NCBI GenBank assembly: GCA_902826165.1
Contig: CADEDV010000025.1
Coordinates: 1 to 45,752 of the forward strand
DNA length: 45,752 bases
Direction: 5' to 3'
From: an uncultured Bacteroidota bacterium
GTDB lineage: Bacteria > Bacteroidota > Bacteroidia > Chitinophagales > Chitinophagaceae
In this document: positions 15,540 through 24,513 of the stretch, in pieces
Position numbering within the stretch: the first letter of the stretch is position 1
Layout of the letters: each line of letters starts with the position of its first letter
Translations under genes and position numbers: made by a program
Notes under the pieces: model-generated
What the model saw: only the letters and a program-made list of their open reading frames with translations
What the model was told of the DNA's origin: nothing
The model's database searches: none

Positions 15540-16829
15540 ATGATCAAATTGCTTACCGGGATATTTTTCCTGTTTTCTACATTCAGCCTATCTGCCCAAA
15601 CCCGGATCTATTCCTGCAGCTACTATGGTGAAAAAGCCAAAATGACCCGGATGGATATCTGCCTGGAGAATAACTCTTTTGCTTTTGGGCTATCCGATGA
15701 CAGCCGGGCCATAACAATAGTAGATAAGATAATGGAGGAGGTTGGCCTGCCCCGGAATTTTTTAGTGGTTGAATGCCCGGAGATCGAGAACTGCAAAGCG
15801 GTAAACTATCTTGCTAAAACCGGTTCACTTCGTTATATCGTTTATGATGATAAATTTTTGCGGACACTGGATACAGCTTCTGCCACGGCAACCGATTACT
15901 GGGGTTCCATCAGCATCATGGCACACGAGATCGGTCATCATCTTTGCGGCCACACACTGGACAGTATCGGTAGCCGTCCCGACAAGGAATTGGAAGCAGA
16001 TGCTTTTTCCGGGTTTATTATGTATAAACTCGGTGCCAGCCTGGACCAGGCACAGGCTGTATTTAAAGCTATGACAGACTTGTATGGTGATGCAACGATC
16101 GTTTCCACCCATCCTCCTTTGCGCAACCGGTTAGCAGCCATCCGCAGCGGATGGAATAATGGATGGAGCAGCAATTATCGCCAGCAACAAAATAAAAACG
16201 AAAGACCCGTTTTAGCGTCCTGGGATGATATCGCCATGGAATTATACAACGATGCCTATCTCTTGAACAAAACAGCTAAACATAAAGAAGCCGCCTTGAA
16301 AGCTTCCACCGCTATCCACCTGAAAAAAGATTTTGCTGATGCTTATGTACAAAGAGGCCTGGCAGAAGCCAACCTGTTGCAAACAACGGAAGCACTCAAA
16401 ACACTGGATTCCGCATTAACGATTGATCCTTCCTTGACTATTGCCCGGGCTTATAAAGGAAGGGCTTATACAAATGCAAAATCATACAGCTTTGCGGAAT
16501 TTGAATTCATTCTTGCCATGAAAAAAGATTCTGCCCATCCTGTAGCCTGGGCAGAAAGAGCCTTGCTGCGAAATACCCAGGGATTGTACGATAAAGCGAT
16601 CAAAGATGCTGAAACAGCACTTGACCTCGGCTACCAGGATGTGCATATACCATTAGGAGTAATTGGCTATGCGTACTTCAAGAAAAAGAAATATACAGAA
16701 GCCACTTATTTCTTTGCGCAGGCCCTTGAATACAACCCAATTGATGAATTTTCAAGCAAATGGGGACAACAGGCCTATAAACTGATGAAAGCGCAACAGA
16801 AGAAGCCAAAAGCAGGAGTGAAAAAATGA
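15540..16829 (+). CDS. M48-family metalloprotease with TPR repeats, secreted
   Basis: Start ATG 15540 gives 429 residues with a signal peptide (MIKLLTGIFFLFSTFSLSAQ); the upstream in-frame extension to 15384 lacks a signal and crosses the promoter. The protease domain has the zinc motif H129-E130-xx-H133 (MAHEIGHHLCGH) and the third ligand region KELEADAFSGF (E152). TPR-like helices follow from about 245 to 420 (DAYVQRGLAEANLLQTTEAL, AWAERALLRNTQGLYDKAIK). Similar BepA-type proteins act in outer-membrane quality control in the periplasm, but here the pairing with that role is only by analogy. It is divergent from the acyl-CoA dehydrogenase gene. Confidence 0.88.
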   Translation: MIKLLTGIFFLFSTFSLSAQTRIYSCSYYGEKAKMTRMDICLENNSFAFGLSDDSRAITIVDKIMEEVGLPRNFLVVECPEIENCKAVNYLAKTGSLRYIVYDDKFLRTLDTASATATDYWGSISIMAHEIGHHLCGHTLDSIGSRPDKELEADAFSGFIMYKLGASLDQAQAVFKAMTDLYGDATIVSTHPPLRNRLAAIRSGWNNGWSSNYRQQQNKNERPVLASWDDIAMELYNDAYLLNKTAKHKEAALKASTAIHLKKDFADAYVQRGLAEANLLQTTEALKTLDSALTIDPSLTIARAYKGRAYTNAKSYSFAEFEFILAMKKDSAHPVAWAERALLRNTQGLYDKAIKDAETALDLGYQDVHIPLGVIGYAYFKKKKYTEATYFFAQALEYNPIDEFSSKWGQQAYKLMKAQQKKPKAGVKK

Positions 16830-16883
16830 CCTTACTCAGGCTTCGGACTGAAACAAAACAGGATAGCATGATCTAATTTGACC

Positions 16884-16891
16884 TAAATTTG
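16884..16891 (+). promoter_or_regulatory. Candidate -7 box (TAAATTTG) for ccmE-ccmF
   Basis: A full TAnnTTTG match 26 bases before ATG 16918, in the 88-base gap after the M48 gene. No convincing -33 element. Confidence 0.42.
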
Positions 16892-16917
16892 CTGTTGCAA
16901 AAAAGCAAATACAGGTT

Positions 16918-17367
16918 ATGAAAAAAATCCATATTATTCTGCTCGTTTTGATTGCCGGTGCGATTGCCATTTTGATCAGTTTTTTGAACACCACTGCCAC
17001 TTATGAGACCATTGCCGGTGCAAAATCAAATCCCGGGAAATTTGTGCATGTAGCTGCCCAGCTCGATAAATCAGTTCCATTGGATTATGATGACCTGAAA
17101 GACCCTAACCTCTTAGGTTTTATAGCTTACGACACTACCGGGGAAAAAATGAAAGTGATCTACCGGAAAGGAAAAATTGAGAACCTGGAGATCAGTGAAA
17201 AGCTGGTACTGGAAGGCCGTTACGATGCAGCAGCCAACCAGTTTGAGTGCAAAAGAGTACAAACAAAATGTCCCTCCAAGTACAAAGACGATATGAAAGC
17301 AGCGCAAAAGAACATTCAGCATAATGCTGCTACAGGAAATACTAACGGAAACAATACTACTTACTGA
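16918..17367 (+). CDS. ccmE: Cytochrome c maturation heme chaperone CcmE, CxxxY variant
   Basis: 149 residues: an N-terminal membrane anchor (about 4-22, HIILLVLIAGAIAILISFL) followed by a periplasmic OB-fold beta barrel (VHVAAQLDKSV, GFIAYDTTGEKMKVIYRKG, KLVLEGRYDAAANQFECKRV). CcmE carries heme to the CcmF ligase. In the common form heme is bound covalently by His in HxxxY; here the matching site is C118-P-S-K-Y122 (CxxxY), the variant known from archaea and some bacteria. The tail (125-149) is Asn/Ala/Gly-rich. It is followed after 18 bases by ccmF, so they form a unit; ccmA-D are not in the window. Confidence 0.88.
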   Translation: MKKIHIILLVLIAGAIAILISFLNTTATYETIAGAKSNPGKFVHVAAQLDKSVPLDYDDLKDPNLLGFIAYDTTGEKMKVIYRKGKIENLEISEKLVLEGRYDAAANQFECKRVQTKCPSKYKDDMKAAQKNIQHNAATGNTNGNNTTY

Positions 17368-17385
17368 AAATAATTACCCCGCAGC

Positions 17386-19992
17386 ATGGATTACGCAGGC
17401 GAGCACCTTTTACCAGGCCAGTTAGGACATTTTTTTATCGTTCTTTCATTAGTCGCTTCCCTGGTTGCGACTTTTGCTTATTTCATGGCCACCCGCACCA
17501 AACCCGAACAGGATGCCGGGTATTGGAAAAGACTGGGACGTTTTGCTTTCATTACTGAATGTATATCTGTATTTGCCATCTTTGGCATTCTGTTCTATAT
17601 CATCTACAATCACCTATTCGAATATAAGTATGCCTGGCAACACAGTAGTTTATCGCTGGAGTTCAAATACCTGCTGGCTTGTTTCTGGGAAGGACAGGAA
17701 GGAAGTTTCCTGTTGTGGAGTATCTGGCATTGTGTGCTGGGGTTAATATTAATAAAAACAAGCAAGAAATGGGAAGCCCCGGTAATGACCGTGGTAAGTT
17801 TTGCGCAGGTTTGGCTGGCAACAATGATCGCCGGTATTTATGTTTTCGGTCATAATATTGGTTCCAACCCGTTCCTGTTACTCAGAGACTCCGGAGTGCT
17901 GGATGGGGCCGCCGCATTACATATCGATCTTGATGTAACCCAGCCGTTGAAACCGGATTATCTTTTATCCATCAGGGATGGTAACGACCTGAATCCATTG
18001 CTTCAAAACTATTGGATGGTTATTCATCCACCGGTACTGTTCCTTGGCTTTGCATCTACCATTGTTCCGTTTGCTTTTGCTGTTGCCGGCCTATGGACAA
18101 AAAATTTTGGTGACTGGGTAAAACAAGCCATTCCCTGGACTTTATTCGCCACAGCTGTTCTGGGTGTTGGTATCATGATGGGCGGCATGTGGGCTTACGA
18201 ATCGCTTACTTTTGGTGGTTACTGGGCCTGGGACCCTGTAGAGAACGCATCATTGGTGCCCTGGCTGATATTGGTTTCGGGCTTACACACTTTACTTATT
18301 TATAAACACAGCGGGCATTCATTACGTTCAGCTTACCTGTTCCTGATACTCTCTTTCCTTTTTGTATTGTATTCTACCTTCCTCACCCGGAGTGGCATAT
18401 TAGGTGAGACATCTGTTCACGCCTTTACTGACCTGGGCATGAATAAGCAATTATTCCTGTTCATGTATTCCTTTGTATGGCTGGCAGGAATCATTGGTGC
18501 CAAAAACCTGAAGTCATTACTAGGAGTGCTGGCCATAGCAACCGTACTGGCACTGCTTAGTAACTATGTTGATATCGCATGGCTGGGTTCATTAGCCTTA
18601 CTTACAGGTATTGGTTTTACTATTTACCAGGTACAAACACAGGTACCCACTGTTCAAAAAGAAGAAGCCACTTCCTCCAGGGAATTCTGGATGTTCATTG
18701 GCTCCCTTGTTTTTTTCCTATCAGCGATTGTTATCATCGGGCAAACATCCTTACCTGTATTCAATAAATTATTTGATATCAAAAAAGCACCTTCAGAGGA
18801 TCCCGAATTTGCCTATAATAATATCCAGATCTATGTAGCTGTGATACTGGCTTTGCTCACTGCGGTAACACAATATTTGAAATATAAAAACACCCCCTCT
18901 TCTTATTTCTGGAAAAAGATCGTCACCCCAACGGTGATCACTGCTATTTTAGCAGTGGCATTGTTTGCAATGTATGATATCACTTATACAAAAAAAGGAC
19001 CTATGTTCCAGGGTGCTATCTGGCTGGCTGTTGTTTGCAGCATCTATACCATGGTGGCCAATATCTCTTATATCTGGCTGGGATTAAAAGGCAGCCTGAA
19101 ATTATCCGGCGGTTCCATTGCCCACTTTGGATTTGGAATGGTGCTGTTTGCGATCCTCATCTCTTCTTCTAATAAAGAGATACTGTCAAGAAATACCAGC
19201 GGCATCTTTGTGCCACTGGGTGAAGGCAGCAAAGAAAATCCCGGTGAAAACCTGACACTCGTGAAAGGTATCAAAACCGATATGGGTAAATACTGGGTGA
19301 CCTATGAAAGTGATTCGATGCACCCCAAAAAACAGCAATGGTATTACAATATCCATTTCCAGCGCAAGGATGGCAAGGAAGATTTTATCTTACAGCCTAA
19401 TGCTTTTGTTAACTATAAAGGCAATGCAGGCCTGATGGCCAACCCTTCTTCCCGTCATTATCTTGATCATGATGTATTCACCTATATCACTTCCTTACCT
19501 GACCCTGAGCAACAAAAAAAAGATACCACTACGTTTAAAACAAATGTGTTGAAACCTGGTGATTCTCTTTTCTACTCCAACGGGTTTATGATCCTGGAAG
19601 ACGTTGTTGCTAAAACAAACTTGCCGGAAGATCTTTTTGGCAAAGAAGGATCGTTGCACGAAGCTACTGTCAAAATATTTTCAAAGAATGGCACCAGTTA
19701 TACAAAAGTACCCAGGCTGGCCATTGCAAAAGGAGAATTGCTGGCCCTCCCTGACACCACCCTGGCGGAGAGCCTGGTGCTGCAATTACAGAAAGTGAAC
19801 CCCGACAAATCGATTGAGCTGGGCGTAAAAGAATCAGATGCGGTGATGAAATACGTGACATTAAAAGCCTACAAATTCCCCTATATCATTTTGCTCTGGC
19901 TGGGGGTGGCAATAACAGCTATTGGCATACTGGTCAGTATGGTAAGACGTATCCAGCTGAACCGGCTGAAGGCAGAAAAACTTGAAATATAA
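17386..19992 (+). CDS. ccmF: Heme lyase CcmF, cytochrome c maturation
   Basis: 868 residues with about 14-15 membrane helices and a large periplasmic domain near the C-terminus (about 620-830). The tryptophan-rich heme-handling motif GGYWAWDPVENASLVPW is near residues 277-293. Other CcmF/CcsA signatures are EFKYLLACFWEGQEGSFLLW and MVIHPPVLFLGFAST with its His ligand, and FLTRSGILGETSVHAFTD. It attaches heme to apocytochrome c CxxCH motifs using heme from CcmE, which is encoded 18 bases upstream. The last helix (about 838-856) returns to the membrane. The length is above the roughly 650 residues of proteobacterial CcmF, mostly from the C-terminal periplasmic part. Confidence 0.95.
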   Translation: MDYAGEHLLPGQLGHFFIVLSLVASLVATFAYFMATRTKPEQDAGYWKRLGRFAFITECISVFAIFGILFYIIYNHLFEYKYAWQHSSLSLEFKYLLACFWEGQEGSFLLWSIWHCVLGLILIKTSKKWEAPVMTVVSFAQVWLATMIAGIYVFGHNIGSNPFLLLRDSGVLDGAAALHIDLDVTQPLKPDYLLSIRDGNDLNPLLQNYWMVIHPPVLFLGFASTIVPFAFAVAGLWTKNFGDWVKQAIPWTLFATAVLGVGIMMGGMWAYESLTFGGYWAWDPVENASLVPWLILVSGLHTLLIYKHSGHSLRSAYLFLILSFLFVLYSTFLTRSGILGETSVHAFTDLGMNKQLFLFMYSFVWLAGIIGAKNLKSLLGVLAIATVLALLSNYVDIAWLGSLALLTGIGFTIYQVQTQVPTVQKEEATSSREFWMFIGSLVFFLSAIVIIGQTSLPVFNKLFDIKKAPSEDPEFAYNNIQIYVAVILALLTAVTQYLKYKNTPSSYFWKKIVTPTVITAILAVALFAMYDITYTKKGPMFQGAIWLAVVCSIYTMVANISYIWLGLKGSLKLSGGSIAHFGFGMVLFAILISSSNKEILSRNTSGIFVPLGEGSKENPGENLTLVKGIKTDMGKYWVTYESDSMHPKKQQWYYNIHFQRKDGKEDFILQPNAFVNYKGNAGLMANPSSRHYLDHDVFTYITSLPDPEQQKKDTTTFKTNVLKPGDSLFYSNGFMILEDVVAKTNLPEDLFGKEGSLHEATVKIFSKNGTSYTKVPRLAIAKGELLALPDTTLAESLVLQLQKVNPDKSIELGVKESDAVMKYVTLKAYKFPYIILLWLGVAITAIGILVSMVRRIQLNRLKAEKLEI

Positions 19993-19998
19993 CTGGCC

Positions 19999-20035
19999 AT
20001 GTACAGCGTTTCAGGTCGTTTTTCTGTCTGTACAT
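19999..20035. repeat. Inverted repeat between ccmF and the DUF4294 gene
   Basis: Arms ATGTACAG (19999-20006) and CTGTACAT (20028-20035) around 21 bases, immediately after the ccmF stop. No T-run follows, so termination is doubtful; a regulatory dyad is possible. Confidence 0.4.
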
Positions 20036-20060
20036 TATCAGCAAGCATTTTGTATTTTTA

Positions 20061-20744
20061 ATGACTGTGAAAACGTTATTACGATACCAGTTTCATTTCT
20101 TTATCGCCGTTGCCTGTCTCCTGGCAAGTGCAATTGCCCTTGGTCAGTCTGAACAACAGCCCCGCACACCTTCCATGCATGAAGTAGCCCGGAACTGGGG
20201 CTCCAATGACACGATGATCGTAGATGCCATTGTGTATGAAAATGAGGTGATGCCTTATAGAGAACTGGGCATGGTTTGGGTGGGCAATCTATCCGGCAAA
20301 AAATTAGAAAAGTATGTGAAGGAATGGACCCGTTTGAGAAATGCCGTGTATGTTACCTATCCTTATGCAAAGATCGCTGGTGCCACTATTAATGATATCA
20401 ATACCAACCTCGAAAATGTCAGTTCAAAAAAAGAAAGAAAAGCCTATATCAAATCACGGGAGAAAGAATTAAAAAAACAATTTGGCGATCCTTTATCTAA
20501 CCTTTCTGTTTACCAGGGAAAAGTATTGATGAAACTCATCAACCGCCAAACCGGTAATAACTGCTACGAAATTTTAAAAGAATATAAAGGCGGGGTGAAT
20601 GCAAGGCTTTACCAGACGATCGCTTTCTTTGTCGGTGGTAACCTGAAGCAGGATTGGGACCTCGCCGATAAGACCGACCGCCAGATCGAAAACTTCGTGG
20701 TGGAGATAGACGGGGTCTGGTATAATAACCCTTACAGGAAATAA
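20061..20744 (+). CDS. DUF4294 domain protein, secreted
   Basis: 227 residues with a signal peptide (about 1-29, FFIAVACLLASAIALGQ). The conserved region covers about 48-215 (IVDAIVYENEVMPYRELGMVWV, RLRNAVYVTYPYAKIAGATIND, YQGKVLMKLINRQTGNNCYEIL, GGNLKQDWDLADKTDRQIENFV), which I recognise as DUF4294, a Bacteroidota family of unknown function. It is predicted periplasmic and mostly helical. It starts 68 bases after ccmF and may be co-transcribed with it, though an inverted repeat lies between. No catalytic motif is evident. Confidence 0.82.
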   Translation: MTVKTLLRYQFHFFIAVACLLASAIALGQSEQQPRTPSMHEVARNWGSNDTMIVDAIVYENEVMPYRELGMVWVGNLSGKKLEKYVKEWTRLRNAVYVTYPYAKIAGATINDINTNLENVSSKKERKAYIKSREKELKKQFGDPLSNLSVYQGKVLMKLINRQTGNNCYEILKEYKGGVNARLYQTIAFFVGGNLKQDWDLADKTDRQIENFVVEIDGVWYNNPYRK

Positions 20745-20848
20745 GACCGCCTGCTCCTCCTCCTGCATAAAATTTCTTCTCAATTCCATAACTTTATCAT
20801 CAGGGATGATCTTCTTCTGACTCCTTACTAATCGTTTTAAAAAGAAAT

Positions 20849-21586
20849 ATGAAACTAGATATACTTGCCATCGGTGTTCACCCGGATGATGTGGAACTTG
20901 GCTGTTCCGGTGTATTGATCAATGAAATAAAAAGAGGTAAAAAAGCCGGTATTCTTGACCTGACACAAGGAGAGCTGGGAACAAGGGGCACTGTTGAAAC
21001 CCGTTACCAGGAAGCAGCGAATGCGGCAATGATCATCGGTGTACAGGTAAGAGAGAACCTGAAAATGAGAGATGGTTTTTTCAGGAATGATGAAGAACAC
21101 CAGTTAAAACTGATCACTGCCATTCGTAAGTACCAGCCGGACATAGTTATTGCCAATGTGCTGAATGACCGCCACCCTGACCATGGCCGTGCGGGAAATA
21201 TGATCGCTGATAGCTGCTATTTATCCGGGCTGGCAAAAATTGAAACTAAAGATGAGAACGGGACTGCACAGGCAAGGTGGCGTCCCTCTTATGTGCTGCA
21301 TTATATACAGGACTGGTATCATGAACCCGACCTGTTGATTGATATCAGCGATGTTTTTGAACAACGGATGAAATCCATCGAAGCGTATACAACACAATTC
21401 CATACACCAGACAGTGATGCAGATGGTCCTCAAACCTATATCTCCACACCTGACTTTTTAGACGCAGTTATTGCCCGGGCAAGAATGTTTGGCAAACGCA
21501 TCGGTGTAAAGTATGCCGAAGGATTTATCAGCGAAAAAAAGATCGGAATCCGTCATCTTGATGCCCTTGTCCAGGTGGAAACATGA
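20849..21586 (+). CDS. bshB1: Bacillithiol biosynthesis deacetylase BshB1
   Basis: 245 residues of the PIG-L/LmbE zinc deacetylase fold. The zinc motif is GVHPDDVELGCSG (about 8-20; His and Asp-Asp) and the second His region is NVLNDRHPDHGRAGNM. BshB1-type signatures include LDLTQGELGTRGT and the late VKYAEGFISEKKIGI segment. It removes acetate from N-acetylglucosaminyl-malate to give glucosaminyl-malate in bacillithiol synthesis, in the cytoplasm. bshA and bshC are not in the window, but a DinB/YfiT protein of the bacillithiol-linked superfamily is encoded at 32468-33007. The neighbouring genes are not evidently related. Confidence 0.93.
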   Translation: MKLDILAIGVHPDDVELGCSGVLINEIKRGKKAGILDLTQGELGTRGTVETRYQEAANAAMIIGVQVRENLKMRDGFFRNDEEHQLKLITAIRKYQPDIVIANVLNDRHPDHGRAGNMIADSCYLSGLAKIETKDENGTAQARWRPSYVLHYIQDWYHEPDLLIDISDVFEQRMKSIEAYTTQFHTPDSDADGPQTYISTPDFLDAVIARARMFGKRIGVKYAEGFISEKKIGIRHLDALVQVET

Positions 21587-21691
21587 TTTTGTACAACAAA
21601 TCAGCCTCAAAAGCAGTATTGTGATAATCAACACACTTATTTCGGTGATTTTGAGTTACTTTTACCCATTATTTAAGACAATTCATTTCTA

Positions 21692-22759
21692 ATGGCAATT
21701 CCTAAATTTTCCAATGTTCCCCACTCCTTTCACACTGAGCTGAAAAAAAGGATCAGTGATTATTTTGAGCAGGTGGGAAAATCAACAACCGGTAATTACA
21801 GCCTCTGGTTAAAAGCAATTTTGTTAGTGATCAGTTTCCTGTTTGTATATATTCACCTTGTTTTCTTTACACCCGTTACCTGGGTAGCCATCCTGGAGTG
21901 TTTAATCCTGGGCGGCCTCACAGCAGCCATTGGTTTTAATGTGATGCACGATGGTGCTCACGGAAGTTTCAGCCGTTACAAATGGGTGAATGACCTGGCA
22001 GCATTATCGGTGAATTTCCTGGGTGCTAATAATTTCATGTGGAAGACCAAACACAATGTGATTCACCATGCTTATACCAACATTGATGGCGTGGATGATG
22101 ACATTGAAGCAAGACCTTTATTACGTCTTTGCGAAACACAAAAATTCTACAAGATACACCGCTACCAGCACCTGTATTTCTGGGCCGCTTATTCATTGCT
22201 TTATATCTGGTGGGTGTTTGTAACAGATTATAAAAAATATTTCCTGAAAAGGATCGGGCCAATGCCTTTGAAGAAGATGACGACAATGGATCATGTTTCT
22301 TTCTGGTCATTTAAAGTATTACACGCCTTTTTATTTGTTGCATTACCTATTTACCTGCTCGGTTTCACACCCTGGCTGATCGGGTTCCTGATCTATGGCT
22401 TATTTGCCGGCTTTGTACTGAGTATTGTATTCCAGTTGGCTCACACCGTTGAGCATACCCATTTCCCTGCTGCAGACCCTGTAACAGGTAAAATGGAAGA
22501 TGAGTGGGCTGTACACCAGTTGAAAACAACCGCCAATTTTGCTACTAAAAGCAAGCTGATCTCCTGGTGGGTGGGTGGCCTGAATTTCCAGATCGAACAC
22601 CATCTTTTTCCAAAAATTTCGCATGTGCACTATCCTGCTATCAGCAAGATCATTAAGAAAGCCTGTGCGGATTTTAATATCCCTTATATAGAATATCCAA
22701 AGATGAGAACAGCTGTTGCCTCACACGTTTCTTACCTGAGACATTTGAGCCATCGCTGA
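21692..22759 (+). CDS. Membrane fatty acid (acyl-CoA/acyl-lipid) desaturase
   Basis: 355 residues with about four to six membrane helices and the three histidine boxes of di-iron desaturases: HDGAH (86-90), HNVIHH (121-126) and QIEHH (300-304). The Gln in the third box is typical of front-end (delta-5/6-type) desaturases, here without a fused cytochrome b5. It inserts a cis double bond in a membrane fatty acid, using O2 and reduced electron carrier, and probably adjusts membrane fluidity. Regiospecificity cannot be read from sequence. It stands alone on the plus strand, and its stop abuts the convergent methyltransferase gene. Confidence 0.92.
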   Translation: MAIPKFSNVPHSFHTELKKRISDYFEQVGKSTTGNYSLWLKAILLVISFLFVYIHLVFFTPVTWVAILECLILGGLTAAIGFNVMHDGAHGSFSRYKWVNDLAALSVNFLGANNFMWKTKHNVIHHAYTNIDGVDDDIEARPLLRLCETQKFYKIHRYQHLYFWAAYSLLYIWWVFVTDYKKYFLKRIGPMPLKKMTTMDHVSFWSFKVLHAFLFVALPIYLLGFTPWLIGFLIYGLFAGFVLSIVFQLAHTVEHTHFPAADPVTGKMEDEWAVHQLKTTANFATKSKLISWWVGGLNFQIEHHLFPKISHVHYPAISKIIKKACADFNIPYIEYPKMRTAVASHVSYLRHLSHR

Positions 22760-23356
22760 TCAGTTATTCTTCTGCAGGATAAAAAATAATTCGGTATCCC
22801 TTCGGGGTGGAATGGAGTTGTAACACAGCTCCATTTTTTTTATGATGAACCGGGGTGAAAAAAGTAATTCGTATTCTTCTTTGCTGCCTCCAAAAGGCGG
22901 CCCTCCTTCAAAAAACCGGTTGAATAAAACACCAGCCAGTTTGCCACCGGGCTTTAACAAGGAATGCATTTGTTGTGTATAAGCCGGTCTTAACGATGGA
23001 TCTAATGCGCAGAAGAATGTTTGCTCCAGGATAAGATCATACTGCTCATTATGTGCAAAAAAATCCTGGTGAATGATCCGTATAGGTTTCCCGGCAAAGC
23101 GTCCCTTTATCCGGCTGACCAGTTCTTCTGATATATCAAGAACGGTAACATGGGTAAACCCTTTCTCCAACAGGTAAGCCGCTTCCCAGGCATTACCACA
23201 ACCTGGTGTAAGAATTTTGAGCTCTTTATTGCTTAACTGGTTGATATACTCCTGCAATGCCAAAGAAGGATAGCCTATATCCCAGCCGGTTTGGCCCTGC
23301 CGGTATCGGTTGGTCCAGAATTGTTCATCAAGATGAGAATCTGCATCCCTGTTCAT
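22760..23356 (-). CDS. Class I SAM methyltransferase, TPMT-like
   Basis: Start ATG 23356 (MNRDADSHLDEQFWTNRYRQ) gives 198 residues. The N-terminal WTNRYRQGQTGWDIGYPSLA and SAM motif I ILTPGCGNAWEAAYL resemble thiopurine S-methyltransferase-like enzymes, with VTVLDISEELVSRI (acidic loop) and QYDLILEQTFFCALDPSLRP (motif IV region) following. It transfers a methyl group from SAM to a small molecule, unknown here; thiol or selenium compounds are typical for the family. A TTTG-N21-TATTTTCG promoter-like pair (23361-23393) precedes it. It is divergent from the arginase-fold gene. Confidence 0.83.
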   Translation of the reverse strand: MNRDADSHLDEQFWTNRYRQGQTGWDIGYPSLALQEYINQLSNKELKILTPGCGNAWEAAYLLEKGFTHVTVLDISEELVSRIKGRFAGKPIRIIHQDFFAHNEQYDLILEQTFFCALDPSLRPAYTQQMHSLLKPGGKLAGVLFNRFFEGGPPFGGSKEEYELLFSPRFIIKKMELCYNSIPPRRDTELFFILQKNN

Positions 23357-23360
23357 AGCC

Positions 23361-23393
23361 CGAAAATACAGTCCATCCCCCTGAAAAAACAAA
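23361..23393 (-). promoter_or_regulatory. Candidate promoter of the TPMT-like gene
   Basis: Minus strand TTTG (23393-23390), 21 bases, then TATTTTCG (23368-23361), one mismatch from TAnnTTTG. It ends 4 bases before ATG 23356, which would give a leaderless or near-leaderless transcript. Confidence 0.35.
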
Positions 23394-23399
23394 CATTTG

Positions 23400-23450
23400 C
23401 GGTGCAAACAATGATTTTGCCACCCGGCTGTTCCCAATTAACTTGCACCG
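23400..23450. repeat. CGGTGCAA / TTGCACCG inverted repeat in a divergent promoter region
   Basis: Arms CGGTGCAA (23400-23407) and TTGCACCG (23443-23450) are perfectly complementary, 35 bases apart, between the methyltransferase and ureohydrolase genes. The same core (GTGCAA/TTGCAC) occurs as dyads at 27310-27328 and 35784-35808. Confidence 0.42.
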
Positions 23451-23467
23451 TTTTTCAATTACCCGCT

Positions 23468-24511
23468 ATGTTTGATCTGAGTACGTACGACCCCAACAGT
23501 GTCAGTAATCCCAACAACAATATTTTTGGCCTTCCTTCCAATGAAGAAGAAGCAAGACTGATCATTCTTCCTGTTCCCTGGGAAGTAACCGTGAGCTATG
23601 GATCCGGCACCGCCCGGGCACCAGAAGCCATGTTCAAAGCCAGTATGCAGGTGGATCTTTTTGACCCCGAAGTGCCGGACGGATGGAAACAGGGTTTTTA
23701 TATGCGCCCGGTTGACCGCAAGATCTTAATGAAAAGCGATTACCTGCGGAAAGAAGCCGAACTCTATATTGATTATATAGCACAAGGCCAGGAAGTGGCT
23801 GCCAACCAGTTCATGTGTAAAACCATGAAAGAAGTAAACGAAGGCGGGGTGTACCTGAATGGATGGATCTATGAGCAGACCAAGGCTTTATTGGACAGAG
23901 GGAAATTGGTGGGCATACTGGGTGGCGATCACAGCACTCCATTAGGCTATTTTAAAGCGATTGCTGAAAAACACAGCGACTTTGGCATCCTGCAAATTGA
24001 TGCGCATTGCGACCTGCGGGAAGCTTACGAAGGTTTCAACTATTCGCATGCCAGCATTATGTACAATGCGCTGAATGAAATTCCGGAAATAAAAAGAATT
24101 GTGCAGGTAGGTGTGAGAGATTATGCAACAGCAGAATGGGAATATATACAGAACAGCAACTACAGGGTGGTCACTTATTTTGACAAAGAGATCAAGAACC
24201 GCCAGTTTGAAGGAGAGACCTGGAAACAAATTGCTGAAGAGATCGTGAGCAAATTACCGGAGAAAGTGTATATCAGCTTTGATATTGACGGACTGGACCG
24301 GAAACTGTGCCCGCATACAGGAACGCCGGTTCCGGGTGGATTTGAAACAGCTGAAGTATTCTATATTTTCCGGAAAGTGATTGAAAGCGGCCGTAAGATC
24401 ATTGGTTTTGATCTTTGCGAAGTGGGTGTTAGCGATAGCGACTGGAATGCGAATGTAGGTGCAAGGATGCTGTTCAAATTGTGTAATTTACTGATCGCAA
24501 GTAATAGCTGA
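23468..24511 (+). CDS. Arginase-fold ureohydrolase (agmatinase family)
   Basis: Start ATG 23468 (MFDLSTYDPN) gives 347 residues; the open frame further upstream runs through the divergent promoter and is not expected to be coding. All binuclear Mn ligands of the arginase family are present: H155 (GGDHS), D178-H180-D182 (IDAHCDLR), D272 and D274 (FDIDGLD), with TGTPVPGGF following. These enzymes hydrolyse guanidino groups, usually agmatine, arginine, formiminoglutamate or guanidinobutyrate. The substrate is not fixed by sequence; a roughly 30-residue insert around 85-130 separates it from classical agmatinase. It is the first gene of a four-gene operon with a membrane protein (2-base gap), a radical SAM protein and an EamA exporter. 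Confidence 0.88.
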   Translation: MFDLSTYDPNSVSNPNNNIFGLPSNEEEARLIILPVPWEVTVSYGSGTARAPEAMFKASMQVDLFDPEVPDGWKQGFYMRPVDRKILMKSDYLRKEAELYIDYIAQGQEVAANQFMCKTMKEVNEGGVYLNGWIYEQTKALLDRGKLVGILGGDHSTPLGYFKAIAEKHSDFGILQIDAHCDLREAYEGFNYSHASIMYNALNEIPEIKRIVQVGVRDYATAEWEYIQNSNYRVVTYFDKEIKNRQFEGETWKQIAEEIVSKLPEKVYISFDIDGLDRKLCPHTGTPVPGGFETAEVFYIFRKVIESGRKIIGFDLCEVGVSDSDWNANVGARMLFKLCNLLIASNS

Positions 24512-24513
24512 GT

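Noticed and set aside
23291-23467. N-terminal extension of the ureohydrolase to 23291
   Set aside because: It overlaps the divergent promoter region and the start of the methyltransferase gene, and lacks any conserved sequence; ATG 23468 fits the family.
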